From NCBI GenBank assembly GCA_036927565.1, contig JAYESD010000009.1, positions 153,410,929-153,474,928 of the forward strand: a stretch of 64,000 nucleotides of DNA, in the 5' to 3' direction. The stretch's first letter is position 1, and each line of letters starts with the position of its first letter. Made by a program: the position numbers and the translations under genes. The notes under the pieces are model-generated. The model did not search any database. It was given only the letters and a program-made list of their open reading frames with translations, and was not told the origin of the DNA. Positions 21,416 to 32,900 of the stretch are shown here, in pieces. The DNA comes from Tuctoria greenei. Lineage: Eukaryota > Streptophyta > Magnoliopsida > Poales > Poaceae.

Positions 21416-21917
21416 CTGGGAGAGACCTTTTGGATGAAGTCGTTCTGCCGGAGGTGAGTCCATCCTTTGGTTTTTGAGCCGTGTCTTCAAGGGTCTTTGG
21501 ATGTGCCGTTGGCGATAGTTCGTAGTTAAACCATCATCGCATGGCATATCCAGGATGCGACAGGTGAGATTTGAGCGTGCGGATCTCACGCAATTGAAGG
21601 TTGTCGGTTCCCGATACAAAAACCGTATCGGTTCCGCGCGCATTGTCAGGCCGTCACCCTCGGGCTTCCCGCCTTTCATCATGACAACTGTTCGCCTGGG
21701 GTAAGGGCCTCGACTTGATCGTCAGGGTGGCCCTAGGCCCCCTTGTCATTGGCAGGGTGAAGTTTTTGAACTGTATCGTCAGCCCCTCTGCAGTTTCCGG
21801 GGGCTTACTTAAGAAGGTAAGCGCGTACCATTTGGGGATTCTTTACGCCTTCATTTGAACTTGCGCTCGAATCCTCTAAACTTTTGCCTGCTTTTCATCT
21901 CTCGCCCTGCTGTGCTG
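21416..21917. other. Spacer between LTR and accessory ORF of A
   Basis: No gene is seen. For the plus-strand accessory ORF this would be promoter and leader. A start-proximal stretch near 21840-21917 is CT-rich like a leader. No TATA box was singled out. Confidence 0.5.
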
Positions 21918-23287
21918 ATGAAGTTGGGACTCCCCAAGAGCCGCATTGGGAGCAAGAAGGAGTTGTCTAGGGTCCGTACATACATGGGTTGATCTAGTGA
22001 CTCCTTCAACAACGACATTCGCTACGGCAAGCTTCCTTTCGAGAAGGAGCGAGCCGGAGATATGGTGTACTTCCTTGGGTATGCCATGGCGGGTTTGATC
22101 CCGCCTTTCTCCACTTTCTTTCTGATGCTGCTTGATTTCTATGGTCTGCAGCTCCACCATCTTGGCCCCCACTCAATCTTGCTGGTAGCGACTTTCGTTC
22201 ACTTTTGCAAGATGTGGGTGGGAGTGCCCCCTTGTGTGGAGTTGTTCCGGACTTTCTTCACTGTCCACCCCACCGGGAAGAGTGATGAGTTCATCGGCTT
22301 CTACTACTTCGTGAAGCGGAAAAACTCCCCCCTCAAGTACTTGAGGTCCTTTCCTTCTGGCAAGTGGGACGACTGGAAGAAAGACTGGGTGGTCATCACC
22401 GTCGAAGGACACGAGAGGCTGGAACTGCCTGAAGGCCTCCCCCGCATCGACACTGACATTTGGAGTGACGTGTCGGAGCTGTCGAGGGAGTACAAGCTCA
22501 TTTTGGACAGAATCCAGGAGTGCATCGACGGTGGGGTGATCCCTCACATGGTCTTTGGCAACTTCTTGACGAACAGGTGGGCCCCGCTGAGGGCTAGGGG
22601 GCGACCTGCTTGGGCCTTCAACAATGAGATGGATACCAACCGCATTGAGGTTGTTTCGGGCACCAACTTAACCGACGAAGCCTTGAAGACCCCATATCAA
22701 GAAGTTCTAGCCTGGGAACATTGTCCCTGGCAACGTGTCTCCATCAGCGGCCTTCCTTCCTCTGAATATGATACCAGAGGAGTGCAGAGAGCTCCGGAGG
22801 AAGATGCCACTGTTGGACGACTTGGGCCTGATGGAGAGGCGATCAACCTCCGGGGTGGCAATCCCCGGAGCTTCTGAAGGTGGCTCCGCTCCCGCCCCAA
22901 AGCCAAGAGCTGAAGTCATAGACAAGGACAAGGAGTTGACCGAGCCCTCGAGCCGCAAGAGGAAGTTGAAGCATTCTGACGGGAGGTCTGTTAGACCTGC
23001 TCATTCCTCTGCAGCTCCTTCTCCCCGGCGGAGGAGGTCTTCGGTGGCGGCAACCACTCCAGCATCAGCATCTCCTCAGGACGCTAGCTCTAGCCATGTG
23101 GCTCCAGTACCAGGGCCAGCTGAGGGATCTAGGTCCGAAGGTCCTTCTTAGTCGAGGGGGGCTCAACCAAGACGATGCCGACGGCGGCAGCAAGCTCCGG
23201 GGAGCCTTCTGGAGCTACTACGCCAATGGCGTCAGGGTCCGACCCCGAGCGTCCAGTGAAGAGGTTCCACGCTAGCTGGAGCGGAAG
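21918..23287 (+). pseudogene. Antisense accessory ORF of A, part 1
   Basis: Plus-strand ATG at 21918 (MKLGLPKSRIGSK). A TGA at 21990 looks like a CGA-to-TGA change, after which the frame is open to 22877. The block MAGLIPPFSTFFLMLLDFYG, then LQLHHLGPHSILLVATFVHFC and LFRTFF matches the domain catalogued as 'putative gypsy type transposon' (PF04195), found in grass Tat elements antisense to gag-pol. Near 22740 coding moves to another frame (ECRELRRKMPLLDDLGLM), which runs through a basic, serine/alanine-rich segment (KRKLKHSD, SPRRRRSS) to a TAG at 23151. Copia E splits it at 23292. Its role is unknown. Confidence 0.75.
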
Positions 23288-23292
23288 CCTTC
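23288..23292. other. Target-site duplication of copia E (left)
   Basis: CCTTC here is repeated at 44113-44117, immediately outside the two LTRs of E. Confidence 0.9.
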
Positions 23293-25167
23293 TGTAGGAT
23301 CAAAGAGCACGTGAAAAGCTACCAGAGGGGGTGAATGGTAGATTTAAAAATCTTACGCAGCGGAAACAATTAAACCCCAAACCCTTTCGGCAGAAAAATG
23401 ATCTGTTAAATAAATCGTGTGTGAGACTAATCTAAACGTGTTTCACTGTGACAAAAGTGATAGATATCAGAGAGAATCAAGTCACAAAGACAACACAAAA
23501 TGAATCGCTCAATTCCATCGAGAAAAACTCAAGTTATGATCGAAAGATCAAACAATGGTCAATCTGCCCTACCCGAGAAAAAATAGTTCTGGAACGCTAT
23601 AAAGAAAATAGTGTAGATCATAGACCACAAATCCAATGACCGTGAAATTTTTAGAGATGATAGAAAATCAAGTTGTGAAGACAACCCAAAAAGAATCATA
23701 TCAATTGGATCTTTAAAACTTGAGTTATGATAAAACCACCGACGAAAGGTAGTGCTGTCCAGAAACTCGACGAGTAAAACTTGTCTGGAACAAGTCAGAC
23801 GAACAAGGCACAAAAGTTCCTTCAAACTACGAATTTTATTCAATAGAACACAAGAGGAACAGCCCCAAAGTCGTTCACCACGATCTCTGGGCTCCCTTGC
23901 TTATATAACCAGCCCTTAGGCCAACCCAATATCAACTAGGACTCCAATCCTACTCAGATCACGAAGCGTAACTTTCCATAACTGCTCAAGATTCTTCTAT
24001 ACGCAGATAGAAGCAATCTTAAGACTTCCAAACACCTTAGGAACGTATCCCACATTCCTAAACAACTCAAATTCGTGACCCACATGAAATCCTATCATAA
24101 CCAACTCAAATCTTTCCATATTTGAGTCAAACCCGACTCAGCCGCAGCCTGAGTCCATAACCTAGTCGGTTGGACCTTTCCGACCATCTCTTTACGTCCA
24201 CATCTCTTCATCACGTCTCGGAACCATGCAACCACGTACATGCACTCCTTGCACACGTGCAAACATCTTCCAATGATGTCCATGATACCTTCATATGCAT
24301 TGTTCTTGATCCAAACAAGCTGTGCAACCTCCTGATCAGCTCAACCACAATTCCTCCCAAACTTGGTTGTTGGAACCTCATCTCCTCCCTGAGACTAGTC
24401 CAATGGATCCCGTCACCAGCCATGTCTTGAACTCAAGCAACACCTGCACATGAATAAACAACCAATCCATACGAGCCCAAGTCCTCGACTTGACTCAAGT
24501 TAGTTCCAAACACAACACCTTACGTGAAAACCTCACATAAGCATGTTGCAAAGCATAGCTAAACGATATCATCCATATCAACCAAAATGCACCAAAAACT
24601 TAGCAAATGAATACTAAGCAATCTTTCCAACAACTTAAAGCAAGTACGAAGCATAGCAAATGAAAAGCAGAAGCACCGTGGTCAAGTTCTGGACCTTGCC
24701 ACAGAAACCCGGACCTTGAGCCGGAGCTAACAAAAACTAGTACAACCTAGCGCCGGAGCTTACAAAAACTAGTAACCAAGTTCCCGCCGGAGCTTACAAA
24801 ACTAGCAGGACCTAGCGCTGGAGCTAACCAGAACTTGTCGGAACTAGTAAACCCAAAAGCCGAAGCTAGAAAAATCAACTCGGAGCTTAGCAAAAACATG
24901 CCGGAGCTATCAAAGACATGTCGGAGCAAAAGATAAAGCTCACCGGAGCTGACAAAAGCTAGTCGGACCTTACCAAGAAGTCGGACCTAGCATCGAATGT
25001 AACCGGAGCTACCCAAACCAAGCCGGACCTACCGTCGGACCTTGTTGTAGCTCAGAGCTAGAGTCGGACCTTGATAAAGAGGTGTTTTGGTGATATTTAA
25101 AACTTTTATCATCAAAGCCAAGTGTATTCACTACAAGCCAATGTATTCAGCACACATAGGTCTTACA
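23293..25167 (-). repeat. 3' LTR of copia E
   Basis: The 1875 bp repeat of 42239-44112 shows few differences by eye. The minus-strand TATA (TATATAA) is at 23901-23907. Upstream of it in element orientation (25078-24716) is an array of about a dozen CGGAGCT-type and half a dozen CGGACCT-type words at 20-40 bp spacing. Confidence 0.95.
24716..25078 (-). repeat. AGCTCCGG/AGGTCCG word array in the E LTR
   Basis: In element orientation the repeated words are AGCTCCGG and AGGTCCGR, embedded in degenerate 25-35 bp units such as GCCGGAGCTTACAAAAACTA on the plus strand. The array lies in U3 upstream of the TATA. A matching array is in the other LTR at about 43660-44020. Confidence 0.7.
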
Positions 25168-26174
25168 ATCTCCCCCTTGATGAATGCATTGGCAACACCA
25201 TTTAAAATCCGAACATTGGCTTATTTTCAATAAAAGTTTTGAAAACAATTTCTCCCCTTTTGTAAATCAGAAATAAAATGAGAAGAAAAGCAAAAATTCA
25301 AAATTCAAAATTCACATATCTCTCCCCCTTTATCATCTCTCCCCATGCACATTATCTTTCCCTTTTTGAATGTGTGATTAATCTCTCCCCCTTTGACAAT
25401 GTATTCAGCAAGGTAAAAGAGAAATTTTAATTGTTATGAGCATATTATAACATATACATATAAAACAAAGCTCATCCAAGTCATACTATCAAGCAACTTA
25501 CACTATCACATCAATGAGATACATAAAGTAGTGTAAGCCATGCTAGAGATCATATGTAATTTTCAATTTAAGCAAGTCATGATCTCACAAACTTAACTAT
25601 TTCAAAACCTGAAAGCATGACACTAGTTGCTGCATTTTATTATTTTTCAAAGCATAAATTTAGATCATATGATATTTACAAGAGATTATATGTGCATCTG
25701 CCTTATTCTAACCAACCAAGCCAAGCCTATGTCATTTGACAATCAGAAGCTTAAGGACATGGTTTTAGTCATACACAACTTCTTCCAAGTTCAAATCTAA
25801 GTGCAATGATAAGCCATCTCATAAAAAGAAGTGCGATGCATGCATATTCTCTTGATCTTTTCTCAATTTATATTTGTTCATAAAAACTCAACATGTGAGT
25901 TGATTACTTGATTAATTCTTTATGATTAAAAGCACTTGTGAACATATAACAAGTTCAAAACAGCAAGAAAGTTCGACCATGACCAGTTTTAGTGTAAGTA
26001 ATTATTCCAATTACTAGACATGGCAAAAACTACAAAATGTATAACACGAGTAATGTAGTAAGAACTTTCAGCATGTAAAAGGAATCACAAAGTCATATAT
26101 GTATGAAATACTATGCTCATATTATTTTAATTTCAGATTCACACATAGACTTCCCAAGTTTCAAAAATTCCCCC
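25168..26174 (-). promoter_or_regulatory. E spacer with multiple polypurine tracts
   Basis: No ORF is seen. Directly next to the LTR (25169-25178) the minus strand reads AAGGGGGAGA, the expected polypurine tract. Similar minus-strand tracts recur near 25250, 25322, 25338 and 25385 (AAAGGGGGAGAGA-type). Repeated purine tracts before the 3' LTR are described for Sireviruses. The remaining stretch to RNase H is AT-rich and featureless. Confidence 0.7.
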
Positions 26175-26808
26175 TCAATTTAAGCCATGAGGATGCATAA
26201 CCCCTATTTCACTACGAATGTAACAAAAACGAGTGAAATCTAAAGGTTTTGTAAAAATGTCAGCCAATTGATGTTCGGTATCTACATGGTGAAGCACAAT
26301 GTTTCCTTTTTCAACGTTATCTCGGAGAAAGTGATACCTAATATCAATGTGCTTAGTTCTAGAATGTTGCACGGGGTTTTTAGCAATACAAATGGCACTA
26401 GTGTTATCATAGAATAGTGGAACACTATCTAGATCAACCCCATAGTCCTTAAGTGTTTGAACAATCCAAAGAATTTGTGAGCAAGCACTAGCAGCAGCTA
26501 CATATTCAGATTCGGCTGTGGATTGTGCAACTGAATTTTGTTTTCTAGAGGACCAAGCAACAAGAGAATTACCAAGAAAATGACAAGCACCGTAAGTACT
26601 TTTCCTATCAATCCTACAACCCCCAAAATCAGCATCCGAAAAAGCTTTCAAAGTAACGGTTGAGGAAGAAGGAAGAAAAATGCCAAATTCTTGGGTTCCA
26701 TGTAAGTACCTGAGAATCATTTTGACGGCTTGACGATGTGAAACACGTGGGGAGGCTTGAAACCGTGCACAAAGACATACGCTGAATTGTATGTCCGGTC
26801 TTGATGCC
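26175..26808 (-). pseudogene. Copia E pol, RNase H part
   Basis: This minus-strand frame continues the pol of E beyond the Tekay B insertion. It starts at SRPDIQFSVCLCARFQ, then FSDADFGGCRIDRKST, WSSRKQNSVAQSTAESEYVA, DNTSAICIAKNPVQHSRTKH, and ends MHPHGLN at 26175. These are the expected copia RNase H motifs with acidic catalytic residues (D in DAD, E in AESEY, D in DNTS) present. Tekay B is inserted five bases upstream, splitting the codon series after SLLYLT. Confidence 0.9.
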
Positions 26809-26813
26809 GTGAG
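26809..26813. other. Target-site duplication of Tekay B (left)
   Basis: GTGAG here is repeated at 37338-37342. Joining the two flanks restores the pol reading frame of E. Confidence 0.95.
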
Positions 26814-26940
26814 TGTAACACCCTCATTTTCATGCATCGTGCCTTGCATACACTTATATACATGTTTAACATTAACCCATAACAAGAGGAACAAGTTTAA
26901 AATTGATTTGGAACAAAACCGCACTTAAAAATGTAGGAAA

Positions 26941-27275
26941 GTGCGGACTAGTCCGGTTTTGCTGAGGACTAGTCCGATTTCTCTCTGTCTAAAAACGGAC
27001 TTGTCCGTTTTTGCTGCGGATTAGTCCGATATTTACCTCTGGACAACTTCGGACTTGTCCGATTTTGTGCGGACTAGTCCGGTATTCCATGAATCCTTGA
27101 AAATTTGCTAAGTCCCTGGACTTTTCCAGACTAGTCCGATGTTCCAGCGAACTTGTCCGTTTTCCTTTCTGACTAAGATCGGACTTGTCCGATTTTAGGC
27201 TAGACTTGTCTGATTTTCTCTCTGGACGACTTCGGACTAGTCCGGTCCTGTTCGGACTTGTCCGATATTTCGTGA
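26941..27275 (+). repeat. U3 palindrome array of Tekay B
   Basis: Twelve variants of a 12-bp near-palindrome occur, alternating CGGACTAGTCCG and CGGACTTGTCCG, some with one mismatch, spaced about 15-40 bp. They sit 170-500 bp upstream of the TATA. Arrays with the same order occur at 34620-34953, about 45505-45832 and about 55108-55432. Confidence 0.9.
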
Positions 27276-27434
27276 CTCCGAGATTGACCTTTTGTTTTAC
27301 GACTTGTTTCTTGGGTTTCACGTTAAGTGGGCCTAGGGACGTCGTGCCCAACTCTTTTAGAGCCCATGTGGGACTCTAAACCGGCCTCTACTCATCCCAA
27401 AACTCGAAATCCATCTAACCCTAGCCTCCACCCC

Positions 27435-27442
27435 TATATAAA
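27435..27442 (+). promoter_or_regulatory. LTR TATA box of Tekay B
   Basis: TATATAAA sits in a C-rich setting (CACCCCTATATAAACAACCCC region). The equivalent boxes are at 35114-35121, 45998-46005 and 55600-55607. Confidence 0.75.
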
Positions 27443-29658
27443 CAACCCCACCCCTTGGTTTGACATCTATTTGCCACTTTTCCACCCACCCAAACCCTAG
27501 TTCGTGGGGAGCCACCATCAAGGAGGGAGGAGGAGATCCCAAGCAAGAAGAATAAGAGGAGGAAACGAAGGAGGATCAAGATCTCCACCAAGTTTCGTCC
27601 TTCACCACCAATTCATCTCCAAGTTCATCACCAACCCTAGATCATCAAGATCCAAGTGTTACCTCCAAGTTTCTTGGTTCATTGGAGTTCTAAACACCTG
27701 GTATACCTCCTATTCTCTTTTCCTTACGTGAATTCAACCCCTAATCTCCAAATTCACGTCGATCTAGAAAACCCTAACCTGCTGATCTCGTCAAGTGCGG
27801 ACTTGTCCGGTACCTAGCGGACTAGTCCGATCTTTCTGGTTAAATTGTGTTGAATTAATTCTAAAATTTGATCTAATCGACCCCAAACCTGTATAAACTT
27901 GTTAAAATCTATCAGAGCTAGTTAGTGATCATTAAAAGCAATCTAGTAACAAGTTCTACCTTGCATTGCATCAATCATGCATTTCATGTCATATTGAGTA
28001 ATATTTGTGCACTCTTTGATTGTGTTTCTTGTTTTGTATGTTTATTGTGTGGATTAGACGGATTTGCGCTAGAGAGTGCCACGGAGGATCTACAACATCA
28101 AGAGTTTGAAGGCTTTGACCCTAATCAACAGCAAGAGCAAGGCAAGTGTCCTTGAAGCATATTGATCCTGTTTTTAAAATAAATGTTTTGTTTGCAAAAC
28201 TGCATGCTTGTGTCAAATTGATGGTAAATCCTATGGTAGGAAGTTTACTAGATTTGCTAAACCACCCTTGTCACCTGGAATTTATGGTAGAGAGTCGGGA
28301 AGGGTTTTTACCTTTTTGCTTCGCTAAATCAACTGGGATGGGAAACAACTATATCACTCAATTTAATTATGCATGGATGAGATTATGGTTAACATGAACT
28401 GGTTAAACATGGTATGGTAACGGATGATCTAAGCAAGCCTGCTGTGTGGATGGGTTGGATGTTATGGTGGTTTGCTTGCTTTAGATCTAAGGACCGGTTC
28501 ATGCGAGAATAAGCCAGGACTACAGTGCCACCACGAGGCCAAGTATGGGTGCGGCGTAGCTGATTAATTAGGGCTTTGCTAGTGCTGTTTGGACCATTGT
28601 GGATGCTCGGGGAAGGGGTAGTTGGATTGGGTTTGTTGATGATTGGTGGGACTACCCTGGGATCCGAATGGCTCAAGAGGGGGCCCTTGGTTGAAGATGT
28701 GCTCTGTGGGAGACATCGCCACCGGTGAAACCTCAGTGGGGTCTAAATAGGCTAGTAATCCCTTTGTAAAGGCTATTTTGTGATCTCTTGGCCACACACC
28801 AACGGAAGTGTGTAATGTGACCGACGGGTCATGGGCATAAGGGAGGTTCTTAGTCGCCGAAGGGTGATGAAATCACGAACACGTGGGTAAAGAGGTACAT
28901 ACTCTGTAGAGTGTTAATTAAAACTATCATGATAGCCGTGCTCCCGGTTATGAGCACCTGGACAACTTCCATGATTAGAGGGAAATTGGAATTTGGGATG
29001 GTTATGGTTTGGTAATGGTTATGGTTGATATTATGATTATGATTATGGTTATGGATGGAATTATGGTTTATGACATTGATTATGGTTATTGGTAACGGTG
29101 ATCTATGGACTGGTATTATTATGGTTACATGGTTAATGATGGGTTACATACACATAACACATATATTGCTTTTCAAATGTTTTACTATACTTTTCAGCAC
29201 TTTACCATTATTATTGTCGTCATTTGAATCAGCCACATGTCATACTTTCCACACTTGCTGAGTACGACATGTACTCACTCTTGCAATCCCCCACCCCAAC
29301 AGTTGCAGGCCAGGACTGGGATTTTAATGGCGATAATGCGGAGTTCTAGGCCGTTTCTACCGTCAGCTTTGCCTGTGGTGTTGATTGGAGCTGCGCGTAT
29401 ATACCCTGTCGCTTATGCTGCATAGTTGCTTTAGTTTGCTTCATTAGTTTATTTCCGCTGCATTAGTTGAACTTGTCATTAATATTCATTAGAGCTTGTA
29501 TTCGAGGATAATATGGTTTGTGTAATAAATCTGATAATTAATCTTGTTCTATGGTAATTTTCTGTATACTCTTTTGTGATTGCACTCGTGTATGTGTGAT
29601 GAACATCCTGGGCACACATATGCGTTAGCTTGGTTCATTTTCGGAACCGGGCGTCACA

Positions 29659-29930
29659 GATTGGTATCAGAGCCACAGGTTGACCGTAGGATGCAGCCTA
29701 GATAGAATGGACACTTTAGAGCACATAGGAGCACTCAGGAATCGATGTGTTTTCGCTTGAAGTGCTGTTTGCTATATATATATTGCTTGCTTGTGTGCTT
29801 AATAGAGGATTTTGGGATGCCTTAGCATTGCCATGTCCACCTAGGCTAGTGTAGCTAGTTGTTTAGTTTCATATCCTTTGATGCATATAGTTGGGGCATT
29901 TTCTAATTCTTACCTACTGCTTTTCTTCAG
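29659..29930 (+). promoter_or_regulatory. Tekay B primer-binding site and leader
   Basis: TGGTATCAGAGCCACAGG at 29662-29679 lies three bases after the LTR and matches the plant initiator-Met tRNA 3' end. The remaining 250 bp before the gag ATG at 29931 is untranslated leader with no long ORF. Confidence 0.9.
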
Positions 29931-32900
29931 ATGGTGAGGACTCGCAACCAGAGGGATGGCAATGATGAAGAGGAGAACAATGGAGTGCCTCAGAACAACA
30001 ATGGGCAAGGATCTACTCAGGGGGCTATCAACATCGAGCAGCTATTGGCCATGCAAAACCAGCTCATGCAGACCATGATACAGACTATGGGACAGCTGCA
30101 GGCTGGCAATATCAACAATCAGCCCCACATGCCTCCACTGCCACCCCCACCTCCTCATAACCGATTGGGAGAGTTTATGAGGACTAGGCCGCCAACCTTT
30201 GCTCAAGCCGCAGACCCTATGGATGCGGATGATTGGCTCAAGTCCGTGGAGAAGAAGCTAGCCATTGTCCAACGCAGTGACCAGGAGAAGGTGCTATTTG
30301 CTTCTCATCAACTCGTTGGAGCAGCTGCAGATTGGTGGGATTCTTATTGCAATGCTCATGAGAACCAAGAGAGAATTACCTGGGCGGAATTCAAGGAGAG
30401 TTTCCGTTCTCATTATGTGCCGGAAGGTGTTATGATCTTGAAGAGGCAAGAATTTGAGAACTTGAGACAAGGAAAATCAAGCGTGAGTGAATATCTCAAT
30501 AAGTTCACTCAACTCTCAAGGTATGCGCCTGAGGATGTTAGCCGGGACAGCCGGAAGCAATACTTTTTCATGAGGGGATTGAATAATACGATCCAAGTGC
30601 AATTGCTCAACTGTGATTATGTCAATTTTCAGAAGCTTGTGGACAAAGCAATTGTGGTTGAGAACAAGATCCGTGAGATGGAGCAAGAAATCAAGAGGAA
30701 GGCGCCATATCAAGGACAGCAACAAGGAAGTAATGTGCGCCCACGCTTTGCGCCGCCCAATGCGCCTCATTACAGCTCTTCTATTCCTGCTCAGCGCCCT
30801 GGTTATGCACCGCGCCCAACTCAGTTTGTGCAGCAGCGCCCTGTCATGCAAGCACCTAGGCCTCCGACGCCTTACGCACCTCGTGCTGATTTTCCTGGAG
30901 CCAATGTTCAAAACCAAGCTCGTCCCAATAATTCTGGTGGAGTTAAGAAGTGTTATACTTGTGGAGAAGCTGGACACTTTGCGCATCAATGTCCTAAGTC
31001 GGGCCTTGGTCAAGGAAGCAATGCATCGAGGCAAAACCCAAGACCTAATGGAGGACAGCCACAAGGAAGTCGTGGACAGCAAAATTTTGCTCGTGGCAAC
31101 GTGAACCATGTCTCTACGGAGGATGCTCAACAAGCGGATGATGTGGTCATTGGTATGTTTCTCGCCAACTCCAACCCCGCGACTATGTTATTTGATTCTG
31201 GAGCATCGCATTCATTCATTGCATCGAAGTATGTTGCCAAGTATAGTTTGCCTATCTCTCATATGATGTTTACTCTGCTGGTTAAGTCTCCTGGAGGAGA
31301 GATGAGGACAAATATAGTATGTCCAAAAGTAAGCCTTAGAATAAGGGGGGTAGACTTCTCCGCCAACCTCATTGTTTTACATTCTCAAGGGTTGGATATT
31401 ATACTTGGTATGGACTGGTTGAGGAAGCATAATGGGGTTATTGAATGTGCCACAAAGACGGTGAAGTTGACTAATGAAGAAGGGATCACCATAGAATTTG
31501 AAGCATCTCAAACCGCACAGAAGCAATTGGAATTGAATCATATGGACGGTGCCGCAATTGAGGAGATTCCGGTTGTATGTGAATTTTTGGATGTTTTTCC
31601 GGACGAGTTGCCAGGTATGCCACCCGATCGAGACATTGAGTTTGTTATTGATTTAATACCTGGAACTGCACCTATAGCTAAGAGGCCGTATAGGATGCCT
31701 CCTATGGAATTAGCGGAGCTCAAGAAAAAAATTCAAGAGCAATTAGAGAAGGGTTTTATTCGCCCTAGCTCTTCACCTTGGGGAGCGCCCGTTCTATTCG
31801 TGGACAAGAAGGATGGATCCCAAAGGATGTGCGTGGATTACCGAGCTCTCAACGAGGTAACAATCAAGAACAAGTATACCTTGCCCCATATAGAGGATTT
31901 GTTTGATCAGATGAAAGGTGCCTGTGTGTTTTCCAAGATTGATTTGAGGTCAGGTTACTTTCAAATGAAGATTAGACCATCGGACATACCCAAGACAGCT
32001 TTTAGGACACAGTATGGATCTTATGAGTACACTGTGATGTCTTTTGGATTGACAAATGCGCCTGCCTACTTTATGTACCTCATGAATAAGGTCTTCATGG
32101 AGTACTTAGATAAGTTCGTTGTGGTATTTATTGATGATATTATGATCTACTCGAGGAATGAGAAGGAACATGAGGAACACTTGAGGCTTACGTTGCAGAA
32201 ATTGAGGGAGCATCAATTGTATGCCAAGTTCAACAAGTGCCGGTTTTGGTTGAAAGAGGTGCTATTTTTGGGTCATATAATCTCAGGAGGAGGAGTATCA
32301 GTTGACCCAGGGAAGGTGAGAGATGTGCTTAAGTGGGAACCGCCACAGAGTGTCAAGGAAATTCGGAGTTTTCTTGGGATGGATGGATATTACCGTCGAT
32401 TCATCAAGGACTTTTCCAAGATAGCCAAGCCTATGACGGAGTTGCTAATGAAGGGAAAGGCATTCCAATGGACTCAAGCTTGTCAAGGGAGTTTTGAGGA
32501 GTTGAAAAAGCGGTTGACAACAGCCCCAGTTTTGGTATTGCCGGATGTAAGCAAGAGTTTCGACATCTATTGTGATGCATCAAGACAAGGGCTTGGATGT
32601 GTGTTGATGCAAGAAGGTCAAGTGGTCGCCTATGCGTCGAGACAATTGAAGAAACATGAGCAGAATTACCCCACGCATGATCTTGAACTAGCAGCCGTGG
32701 TACATGCATTGAAGATTTGGAGACACTATATTCTTGGACATAGGTGTGAAATTTACACGGATCATAAGAGTTTGAAGTATATTTTCACACAGACAGACCT
32801 GAATTTGAGGCAACGAAGATGGTTGGAGCTCATCAAGGATTATGATGTGGGAATCAACTATCATCCGGGAAAAGCCAATGTAGTGGCCGATGCCTTGAGT

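Larger units (their letters stand above)
26814..29658 (+). repeat. 5' LTR of Tekay B
   Basis: The 2845 bp repeat is bounded by TGTAACACC and GTCACA. TATATAAA lies at 27435-27442. Upstream of it (26940-27275) are twelve near-palindromes of the CGGACTAGTCCG/CGGACTTGTCCG type, with two more at 27797-27832. Downstream, 28980-29080 is low-complexity GGTTATG/GATTATG. A short ORF at 27925-28155 is conserved in the LTR copies. Confidence 0.95.

Noticed and set aside
21219..21457. Overlapping ORFs within the A LTR
   Set aside because: They lie across the LTR and polypurine tract, lack motifs, and look like chance frames in GC-rich sequence.
26941..27275. Regularly spaced short repeats resembling a CRISPR array
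   Set aside because: The repeats are 12-bp palindromes with uneven spacing inside the U3 of a retrotransposon LTR in a eukaryotic genome. The same array recurs in every LTR copy.
28980..29120. GGTTATG/GATTATG run as a telomere-like repeat
   Set aside because: The units are irregular, do not match the plant telomere repeat TTTAGGG, and recur at the same place in each Tekay LTR.
29662..29679. tRNA gene fragment
   Set aside because: Only the 18-nt complement of a tRNA 3' end is present and it lies next to an LTR, so it is a primer-binding site. The same applies at 48226, 42220 and 53871.
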